From: JAEUOS01 sp040382235 | Lineage (GTDB): Bacteria; Pseudomonadota; Gammaproteobacteria; Burkholderiales; JAEUOS01 | Length of the DNA stretch: 11,820 nt | Reading direction: 5' to 3' | NCBI GenBank assembly: GCA_040382235.1 | Contig: JBEIFV010000180.1 | Coordinates: 1 to 11,820 of the forward strand | In this document: positions 6,280 to 11,820 of the stretch, one piece after another | Layout: every line of letters begins with the position of its first letter | How positions within the stretch are numbered: position 1 is the stretch's first letter | The notes under the pieces: generated by a model | Seen by the model: only the letters and a program-made list of their open reading frames with translations | Told to the model about the DNA's origin: nothing | Databases searched by the model: none | Translations under genes and position numbers: made by a program

Positions 6280-6999
6280 GTGGCACTTGCCAGCGTAGAT
6301 GGTGCAGCGGACCCCAATGCCGCCGTTTCCGCGCCCGCAAGCCTGTCGCCGGAGCTGACCAGAAGCCTGACGGACCGTGCTTACAGCGACCTGGAGGAAC
6401 TGATCGTCACACTCCAATTGGCGCCTGGCAGTGCGGTGTCCGAGGCAGAATTGTCGCAACGCCTGGGTATCGGGCGCACGCCGATTCGAGAAGCCTTGCA
6501 GCGGTTGGCACGCGAGCACATGGTGACGATCCTGCCGCGGCGCGGCATCATCGTGGCCGAAATCAACGTCAAGAGCCAGTTGCGCCTGCTCGAGGTGCGC
6601 CGCGAAGTCGAGCGCCTGGTGGCCAGGAGCGCGGCGCGGCGCGCCACCGTAGCCGAGCGCGCCCGCTTCAATGAGATCGCATTCGCCTTCGAGGAGAGCG
6701 CGCGCAGCAACGATGAAGTGACCTTTATTCGCATCGACCGTGAATACAACGAGCTTTCCGTGGCTGCCGCCCACAACGAATTCGCCACCGGCGCCATGGG
6801 GCTGATGCATTCCCTGTCGCGGCGTTTTTGGTATCTGCACTACAAGCAGACCGCCGACATGCCCTTGACGGCCAAACTGCATGCCGATATCGCGCGTGCC
6901 ATTGCCGCCGGTGACGCGGCTGGCGCCGCTACCGCCTCCGACGCCTTGCTCGACAGCATTGAAGCCTTCACCCGCGCCACGGTCAGTACCGATTTTTGA
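6280..6999 (+). CDS. GntR-family transcriptional regulator, FadR subfamily (FCD domain)
   Basis: This 239-residue regulator has an N-terminal winged helix (about residues 30-93): LTDRAYSDLEELIVTLQLAPGS, SEAELSQRLGIGRTPIREALQRLAREH and ILPRRGIIVAEI. An all-helical FCD effector domain follows. The start is GTG at 6280, seven bases after AGGAG (6268-6272); the upstream in-frame TTG (6262) lacks an RBS. In the FCD domain the usual D-x3-H metal ligand motif reads DREYN, and the last histidine region reads DALLDSIEAF without H. One H is kept in KLHADIARAI. Metal binding may therefore be lost, and the effector could be a plain organic or fatty acid. It probably controls itself and the two-gene unit downstream through GATAT-N9-ATATC sites. 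Confidence 0.92.
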   Translation: MALASVDGAADPNAAVSAPASLSPELTRSLTDRAYSDLEELIVTLQLAPGSAVSEAELSQRLGIGRTPIREALQRLAREHMVTILPRRGIIVAEINVKSQLRLLEVRREVERLVARSAARRATVAERARFNEIAFAFEESARSNDEVTFIRIDREYNELSVAAAHNEFATGAMGLMHSLSRRFWYLHYKQTADMPLTAKLHADIARAIAAGDAAGAATASDALLDSIEAFTRATVSTDF

Positions 7000-7038
7000 G
7001 CAATGGCTGCGATGCGGATTTCGGCGGTGAAAAGATGC

Positions 7039-7068
7039 TTGACAGGAAGCGCCAATCGCTACGAAAAT
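7039..7068 (+). promoter_or_regulatory. Putative sigma-70 promoter of the hydroxylase-TRAP unit
   Basis: A perfect -35 TTGACA (7039-7044) is followed after 18 bases by a weak -10 GAAAAT (7063-7068). The predicted start point, near 7075, falls on the inverted-repeat operator at 7074-7092, an arrangement suited to repression. Confidence 0.5.
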
Positions 7069-7073
7069 TGTGA

Positions 7074-7092
7074 GATATACAATTGATATATC
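7074..7092 (+). promoter_or_regulatory. Inverted-repeat operator, probable GntR regulator site
   Basis: GATATACAATTGATATATC has arms GATAT and ATATC with a 9-base spacer. It agrees at 14 of 19 positions with the site in front of the GntR gene. It also contains the palindrome TGATATATCA, extending one base to 7093. It sits at the presumed transcription start of the following operon. Confidence 0.65.
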
Positions 7093-7162
7093 AGATAAGC
7101 GCATGTTGCGGCGGTCGCTACATCGCAGCCCCAGTCACGACCAAACTTGAAGGAGAACGCCC

Positions 7163-7972
7163 ATGATGACCGAACGCCAGCGCAAGTTTCGCGAGCAGTA
7201 CAAGGCGGCTATCAGCCCCTATTACAGCGGGCTCCTGCACATCGCTGTGATGTATGGTGTCGGCTTGGGCGCCATCTGGTGGTCGGTCGGTCAGCTTGCG
7301 AACGCCACGTGGGAATGGCTGCTGGTGATTCCGGTGTTCCTGGCCGGCAATTTCGTCGAATGGGCGATGCACCGCTACGTCATGCACCGGTTGGTCGATG
7401 TGTTCGCACTGCGCGCCATCTACGATCGCCACACGCGCCAGCATCACCAATATTTCACCGACAACGATGCGACCATCGATACCGTACGTGAATTCCGCAT
7501 TGTGTTTTTCCCCTGGCGCGTACTGACTGTGTTCGCCACCTCCGGCCTCATCCTGGGCTACATCGCTTCGCTCGTCATCAATCCCAACGCGGGCTACATT
7601 CTGTTCATCACCATGGTGGGCCAGTATCTGATCTACGAAACATTCCACTATTGCTGCCACGTGCACGAGAACTGGTTCGTGCGCACCATGCCCTTCATCA
7701 ACACCATCCGTCGTCACCATACCGCGCATCACAACCAGGGCATCATGATGAAGTACAACATGAACCTGACCTTTCCGATCGCCGATTGGTTCATGGGCAG
7801 CAGTGACGTCAAGCGCAGCCTCTTGGGCACTTTGTTCAATGGCTACAGCGATCAGCATGTGCGGCCGGAGTTGAAGCCGGTGATCGCGCGCTTCCGCCTG
7901 GAGTCGGCACCGGTCACGCTTGACGGGCCGGTTCTCAATGCAGACGAAGAGCGGCGCCTGGCCGGGGCCTGA
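7163..7972 (+). CDS. Membrane fatty acid hydroxylase/sterol desaturase superfamily protein
   Basis: This 269-residue integral membrane protein belongs to the di-iron fatty acid hydroxylase superfamily, which hydroxylates or desaturates lipids using O2. Hydrophobic spans lie at about residues 22-45, 50-66, 115-140 and 143-160. The histidine clusters that bind the two irons are complete: H70-x4-H75, H90-x3-HH (94-95), H162/H166/H168 (HYCCHVH), and HH-TA-HH (185-190). The C-terminal 50 residues are soluble. The start at ATG 7163 follows a strong AAGGAG (7150-7155). It shares a transcript with the TRAP binding protein downstream. The substrate cannot be read from the sequence; a lipid or hydrophobic acid is likely from the family. 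Confidence 0.88.
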   Translation: MMTERQRKFREQYKAAISPYYSGLLHIAVMYGVGLGAIWWSVGQLANATWEWLLVIPVFLAGNFVEWAMHRYVMHRLVDVFALRAIYDRHTRQHHQYFTDNDATIDTVREFRIVFFPWRVLTVFATSGLILGYIASLVINPNAGYILFITMVGQYLIYETFHYCCHVHENWFVRTMPFINTIRRHHTAHHNQGIMMKYNMNLTFPIADWFMGSSDVKRSLLGTLFNGYSDQHVRPELKPVIARFRLESAPVTLDGPVLNADEERRLAGA

Positions 7973-8005
7973 AGGGCGTTAGTATCAGCACTGCGGTTTT
8001 TTTCT

Positions 8006-8027
8006 GCCTGCCGTGGATTCGGCAGGC
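8006..8027 (+). repeat. Intercistronic hairpin between hydroxylase and TRAP genes
   Basis: Perfect 8-bp arms GCCTGCCG and CGGCAGGC enclose TGGATT. A run of seven T precedes the hairpin rather than follows it, so it is not a normal terminator for the plus strand. It could stabilise or punctuate the mRNA so that the binding protein is made in excess, as seen in many transport operons. Confidence 0.55.
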
Positions 8028-8072
8028 TGCTCACACCGGTTCGCAGAACCGGCAACAATCCTGGAGACAAAG

Positions 8073-9164
8073 ATGCAACGCAGAAAATTTCTGACCGGCG
8101 CGGCCATTGGTGCCGGCGCCACGCTGGCGGCGCCTGCGGTTCATGCCCAGGCGCCCTCGGTCAAGTGGCGCATGGCGGCGAGCTTCCCCAAGACGCTCGA
8201 CACCTGCTATGGCTCGACCGACGAAATGGTGCGGCGCATCGCCGAGCTGACCGACGGCAGATTCGAGATCAAGCTCTTCGGCCCGGGTGAGATCGTGCCC
8301 GGCCTGCAGGTGATGGACGCGGTATCGAACGGCACGGTGGAAGCGGGGCAGGCCTTCTCTTCGTTTTATTTCGGCAAGGACCCGGCGCTGATTTTCGACG
8401 CCGGCATCGCCTTTGGCTTGAATCCACGCCAGAACGCGGCCTGGATGTACTACGGCGGCGGCCTGCAGATGGTGCGCGAGCAGTACGCCAAGCACAACTG
8501 CATGGCGATGCCTTGCGGCAATTTCGGCGTGCAGATGGGCGGCTGGTTCCGCAAGGAGATCAAGAGTGTCGCCGATCTCAAGGGCCTGAAAATGCGCATC
8601 GGCGGCTTCGGCGGCCTGGCGCTGGCCAAACTGGGCGTGGTACCGCAGCAACTCGCCGCCGGCGACATCTATCCGGCGCTTGAGCGCGGCACCATTGATG
8701 CGGCCGAATTCGTGGGCCCCTATGACGACGAGAAACTGGGCCTCTCGAAAGTCACCAAGTTCTATTATTCGCCCGGCTGGTGGGAGGGCAGCGCGCAAAT
8801 GACCGCCCTGGTCGGCATGAAGGCCTGGGAAGCGCTGCCCAAGTCGTTCCAGGCGGCGTTCGAGACCGCGGCCACCGAGCAGTATGTACGCATGCTGGCC
8901 AACTACGATTCGAAGAACCCGACTGCGTTGAAGCGCCTGGTCGGTGGCGGCGCCCAGTTGCGCTGGTTCCCGAAGGACGTGATGGAAGCGGCCTACAAGG
9001 CGACCAACGAGCTGATCGACGAGTATTCAAAGAAGAATGCCGACTTTGGCAAGTTTTACGCATCATGGTCGAAGTTTCGCGACGAGCAATCGACCTGGTA
9101 TCGGGTTGCCGACCATTATCTGGACAGCTACACCCTGGGCCAGCTGGGACGCAAGAAGGGCTGA
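8073..9164 (+). CDS. TRAP transporter substrate-binding protein (DctP family)
   Basis: This is a 363-residue periplasmic binding protein of a TRAP transporter for an organic acid. The N-terminus MQRRKFLTGAAIGAGATLAA ends in AVHAQ and carries a twin-arginine motif, so export by Tat is likely. The DctP domain covers the rest: LTDGRFEIKLFGPGEIVPGL, GGWFRKEIKSVADLKGLKMR (with the conserved arginine R175), LGVVPQQLAAGDIYPALERG, and FVGPYDDEKLG followed by PGWWEG. The last two resemble the TakP group that binds 2-oxo acids. The start is ATG 8073, after GGAGA (8063-8067); an in-frame GTG at 8013 lies in the hairpin. No DctQ or DctM genes follow, so the permease must be encoded elsewhere. Co-transcription with the di-iron membrane protein suggests uptake of a substrate or product of that enzyme. 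Confidence 0.93.
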   Translation: MQRRKFLTGAAIGAGATLAAPAVHAQAPSVKWRMAASFPKTLDTCYGSTDEMVRRIAELTDGRFEIKLFGPGEIVPGLQVMDAVSNGTVEAGQAFSSFYFGKDPALIFDAGIAFGLNPRQNAAWMYYGGGLQMVREQYAKHNCMAMPCGNFGVQMGGWFRKEIKSVADLKGLKMRIGGFGGLALAKLGVVPQQLAAGDIYPALERGTIDAAEFVGPYDDEKLGLSKVTKFYYSPGWWEGSAQMTALVGMKAWEALPKSFQAAFETAATEQYVRMLANYDSKNPTALKRLVGGGAQLRWFPKDVMEAAYKATNELIDEYSKKNADFGKFYASWSKFRDEQSTWYRVADHYLDSYTLGQLGRKKG

Positions 9165-9273
9165 TGGCGCGGTTGAATGTCGGTGGCTGCTGACAGCAGC
9201 GGTCTTGTCCACGGGGCGGATTGAGTCACTGCGCGCCTGGACCAGACGCCTGCAAGGGCGGCGCCTAGTACCG

Positions 9274-9307
9274 ATCGGCGGCCACATGTGGCCGCCGATT
9301 GTATTTT
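9274..9307 (+). terminator. Terminator built on a perfect 26-bp palindrome
   Basis: Bases 9274-9299 are a perfect palindrome (11-bp arms, ATCGGCGGCCA and its complement, around CATG). TGTATTTTT follows on the plus strand. It ends the hydroxylase-TRAP transcript. It lies 14 bases past the stop of the convergent IclR gene, so the hairpin may serve that transcript too, although no T run follows on the minus strand. Confidence 0.85.
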
Positions 9308-9313
9308 TGATGC

Positions 9314-10111
9314 CTATGCCTGTTCGAGAACCTTGCGCGCCGTCGCAGGCGCTTCCTGCGGTGTGGCTTGAATCGGCGGCAGTGCTTCGATGATGGCGTT
9401 GCCCGCGGCGTGCAGCAAACCTGCGAGGTGATGTTCATCCAGACTTGCGAAACGCTGGCGACTGATAATGAATCCAAGTGCGGCAGTCAGCCGCCGCGCC
9501 GGGTACAAAAGCGGCACACCAATGCCGCACAGCCCCGGATCCAGTTCGCCGTGCGTCACGCAGTAACCGGCGCTGCGAATCGCTTTCACATGCGCCAGCA
9601 GGGATGCGAAGTCGGCGGCAAACGGGCTGGCGTGGGCCTGGTCCGGGTTGGCCTCGTATAGACGGCGCAAGTGCCCGCGTGGCAGCGCCGCCAAGACCGC
9701 TTTCGAGAGCATGCCGCGATAAAGCGGCATGCGCCGCCCGCGTCCGTAGCTCGGGCTCACACTTTCGATCCCGTGCTCCTGGGCAATGGTGATGATGCGT
9801 TCGCCGTAGATGGTGCCCAGTACCACGTCGCAACCGCTTTCGTCGGCCAACGCGCGCATCACGCGCTGGGCGGCGTTGAGCAATGGGTCGCCGACGCGGA
9901 TGCGATGGTCAAGTTCGATCACCCGCGGCCCCAGCATGTAGGTGCCGCCGGCATCGCGTCGCAACAGGCCGGCCTCACCCAGTTGGCGCACATACCGGTA
10001 GCCGGTCGGCAGTGAATAGCCAAGGCGCTCCGCGATCGCTTCAGCAGTCCATACCGAGGCGCCCTCGTCGAACAGGTCGAGGATGGCCAGCATGCGTGCG
10101 AGGCTGCTCAT
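9314..10111 (-). CDS. IclR-family transcriptional regulator
   Basis: This 265-residue regulator has the IclR layout. An N-terminal winged helix (residues about 1-60) reads LARMLAILDLFDEGASVWTAEAIAERLGY, SLPTGYRYVRQLGEAGLLRRDAGGTYMLG. The effector-binding GAF-like domain (about 75-245) contains GERIITIAQEHG, the MPLYRGMLSKAVLAALP motif and LDPGLCGIGVPLL. IclR proteins commonly bind aromatic or organic acids. It lies 24 bases behind the FAD hydroxylase on the same strand, so it is very probably the last gene of the aromatic operon and its likely regulator. The start at ATG 10111 has only a weak RBS. The unusually short N-terminus before the helix-turn-helix is compatible with this start. Confidence 0.92.
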   Translation of the reverse strand: MSSLARMLAILDLFDEGASVWTAEAIAERLGYSLPTGYRYVRQLGEAGLLRRDAGGTYMLGPRVIELDHRIRVGDPLLNAAQRVMRALADESGCDVVLGTIYGERIITIAQEHGIESVSPSYGRGRRMPLYRGMLSKAVLAALPRGHLRRLYEANPDQAHASPFAADFASLLAHVKAIRSAGYCVTHGELDPGLCGIGVPLLYPARRLTAALGFIISRQRFASLDEHHLAGLLHAAGNAIIEALPPIQATPQEAPATARKVLEQA

Positions 10112-10135
10112 GCAGTGGGCTGCATTTCTACCCGC

Positions 10136-11623
10136 TCAGGCAGCCAGTGGCAGGCGTGCGGCGAGCAGCGCCAGTTCGGCGGTGCTGCCGGCGGTACCGA
10201 CGATGTAATGATCGGGCCTGAGCAGCACCGCGCGCGTGCCGTGCTGCTCAAGCCAGGCGGCGATCTCGGGGTGCGCGTCATCGATCAGGATCGCGCCGGC
10301 CTCATGCCAGCGCGCGTGCGTGCTGGCCTCGCTTGCCGCCAGAAGCTCACGCTTGGCGATCACCACGAAATGCGGTCCGGTCGCTTCGTCGAGCATGCGG
10401 CCATCGGCTAAGCGCGGCTGCGGAAACGGCTGGCCGGCGGGTGCGCCGCTGTCCGCACGCACGCCCGGCCCCAGGCCCGGGGCCGGGAACTGGAAGATCT
10501 CGGGCGAGCCGGTTCGGAACTTGCGATCGCGCTCCGCTGCCTGCGCCGGATCGGTGGTCTGTATCACGTTGCCCAACCTGACGGCGAGCGCGACGAAGGC
10601 GCGCACGTGTGGTTCGCGCTCCGACTCGTAGGTATCGAGCAGCGACGCATGCGCGCCCCCGCGCAGCACCATGGCGAGCTTCCAGGCGAGGTTGGCGGCA
10701 TCACGAATGCCGGCGCACATGCCCTGGCCCAGGAATGGCGGGGTCTGGTGCGCGCTGTCGCCGGCGATCATGAGTCGCCCGCGGCGCCAGCCACGGGCGA
10801 TCACCGAATGAAAGGTATAGACCACCGCACGCTCCAAGTCCGCATCGTCCGGCGTGATCCAGCGCGCCAGCATTTTCCAGACATTCTCCGGCCGTGCGAT
10901 GGCCTGCGCATCGTCGCCCGGCATCAGCATGATTTCCCAGCGGCGCCGCTGGCCGATCACGTTGCAGTAGGTCATCGGGCGCGCCGGGTCGCAATGCTGC
11001 ACGGTGTGGTCGGGCAGGTCGACGGCGCGTTTGAGAATGGCATCGAACACCAGCCAGGGTTGGTGCAGACCGAGGTCCTCCATGGGGCTGCCCATCAGGC
11101 GGCGCACCAGCGAGCGCGCGCCGTCGCAGCCGATGACATACTTGGCCCTGAACTTGGCCAAGCTGCCGTTGTTGATGTTTTCCACCGCCAGCGTCGCGCC
11201 TTCGGCCTACTCGGCGATCGCGAATACCGCGTGGCGCAGCAGCACCCGCACCCGCGCGAAGCGCGCCAGGCCGTCGCGCAGCACCGCTTCAAGTTGCGGC
11301 TGGTGAAAATAGTGATTGTTGGCGCAGCCGTGCGGGCCGATAGCGGTGCTGCCGCCGCGCACCATGAGCAGTTCGTTGCGTGCATTGACGAAATGCATGT
11401 TCTTGAAGCCGGGGCGGGTGGCTGCCTCGATCTCGCTCTTTAAGCCCATGCCTTGAAATATGCGCATCACCTCGCCATCGAAATGAATGGCCCGTGGCAG
11501 CGGGTAGATTGCCGCTTCGCGTTCGAACACCACCACCGAAAGCCCGGCCTGACCCAGCAGGTTGGCCAGCGAGGCGCCCGCGGGGCCCAGGCCCACGATG
11601 GCCACGTCAAACGTTTCAGGCAT
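10136..11623 (-). pseudogene. FAD-dependent aromatic hydroxylase (MhpA type) interrupted by an in-frame TAG
   Basis: Reading from ATG 11623 gives a 495-codon frame whose codon 139 is TAG (11207-11209); both sides are otherwise intact. The family hydroxylates phenolic substrates with NAD(P)H and O2, for example 3-(3-hydroxyphenyl)propionate to its catechol. Motifs seen: the FAD dinucleotide-binding GLGPAG (residues 11-16) with VVFER, the DG motif CDGARS (166-171) after the stop, and the GD motif IAGDSAHQTPPFLGQGM (about 286-302). A thioredoxin-like C-terminus follows. The family is usually 500-560 residues. The ATG overlaps the upstream dioxygenase stop by 8 bases. The TAG is one change from CAG (Q) or GAG (E). 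A GTG at 11185 could restart translation but would give a protein lacking the FAD-binding N-terminus. If the TAG is a sequencing error, this is an ordinary functional gene. Confidence 0.85.
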
Positions 11624-11820
11624 GAACGCCGGCTTCCATGCGCCGCCTCATCTCGGCCACCCATTGCTCGCGCGGCTGGAATTTTCTCGCCGCGCGCGCG
11701 ATGCCCTCGGAATGCGCCATGATTTCAGCCTCGCTTGCCTCCATGTCGACGGCAATTCGCAAAGGCTGCTCGCAGTACCAGGGCGTATCGAAAAAACACT
11801 CGATGCGGATGCCTTCGGGA
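11616..11820 (-). CDS. C-terminus of a VOC-fold extradiol dioxygenase
   Basis: Only the last 67 residues are in the window; the gene continues beyond 11820. The frame begins PEGIRIECFFDTPWYCEQPLR, which matches the C-terminal barrel strand of type I extradiol dioxygenases and related VOC proteins. There, the E of the N-R-I-E-x-F type motif is the last iron ligand. A helical tail ends in PREQWVAEMRRRMEAGVHA. It should cleave a catechol next to its hydroxyls, using the product of the FAD hydroxylase encoded next. The stop overlaps the hydroxylase ATG (ATGCCTGA), indicating translational coupling. The family call is based on a short segment but the motif is distinctive. Confidence 0.78.
   Translation of the reverse strand, partial: PEGIRIECFFDTPWYCEQPLRIAVDMEASEAEIMAHSEGIARAARKFQPREQWVAEMRRRMEAGVHA

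Noticed and set aside
6244..7104. Minus-strand open frame (286 residues) opposite the GntR gene
   Set aside because: Antisense shadow; it would cover both operators and the promoter of the next operon and shows no protein family motif.
8013..8072. GTG at 8013 as start of the TRAP binding protein
   Set aside because: It would add 20 residues before the twin-arginine signal peptide and starts inside a hairpin; the ATG at 8073 has a good RBS.
8031..8798. Minus-strand open frame opposite the TRAP binding protein
   Set aside because: Low-complexity A/R/H-rich translation typical of antisense frames; the plus-strand gene is clear.
10607..11443. Plus-strand open frame (278 residues) opposite the FAD hydroxylase
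   Set aside because: Antisense of the hydroxylase; residue pattern rich in H, R and A with no motifs. It does not explain the TAG.
1..11820. CRISPR arrays, tRNA or rRNA genes, insertion sequences
   Set aside because: No spaced direct repeats, cloverleaf patterns, transposase motifs or terminal repeats were seen on either strand.

Overview
The window looks like a GC-rich chromosomal segment of a betaproteobacterium, probably Burkholderiales. The signs are the codon use, a TRAP-type binding protein, FadR-type and IclR-type regulators, a Fur-boxed iron-binding protein and a meta-cleavage aromatic operon. The taxonomic call is an inference; there is no rRNA or marker gene.

Left part, 1-3690, plus strand. 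The C-terminus of an upstream gene ends in a strong intrinsic terminator. Next comes an unrecognised 268-residue protein built from two copies of one module (motifs GSHGG, NDAG, SARIGDG, SHxN). A cobalamin riboswitch then precedes a TonB-dependent outer-membrane receptor of BtuB type, which starts at TTG. A complementary pair, TCTCCT and AGGAGA, suggests that the riboswitch acts by hiding the ribosome binding site.

Scar region, 3691-5044. Directly after the receptor stop lies a headless and tailless remnant of a PKHD-type Fe(II)/2-oxoglutarate hydroxylase (PiuC/YbiX family). A convergent VapBC-type toxin-antitoxin pair abuts it. About 390 bases upstream of the antitoxin hold nothing I can assign.

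Middle, 5045-9310. A ferric-iron periplasmic binding protein (minus strand, Fur boxes at its promoter, no permease or ATPase next to it) is divergent from a GntR/FCD regulator. The regulator is followed by a two-gene plus-strand unit: a membrane fatty acid hydroxylase/sterol desaturase-family protein and a Tat-exported TRAP binding protein without DctQM. The same 19-bp architecture, GATAT-N9-ATATC, lies at the regulator's own promoter and at the presumed start point of the two-gene unit. This makes a self-contained regulon likely. A perfect 26-bp palindrome with a T-rich tail closes the unit.

Right part, 9314-11820, minus strand. This is a tightly packed aromatic catabolism operon: the C-terminus of an extradiol (VOC-fold) dioxygenase, overlapping by 8 nt an FAD aromatic hydroxylase of MhpA type, then an IclR regulator 24 nt downstream. 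The hydroxylase frame is broken by a single in-frame TAG at codon 139. It is otherwise intact, so this is a recent nonsense mutation, a sequencing error or, less likely, a recoded stop.
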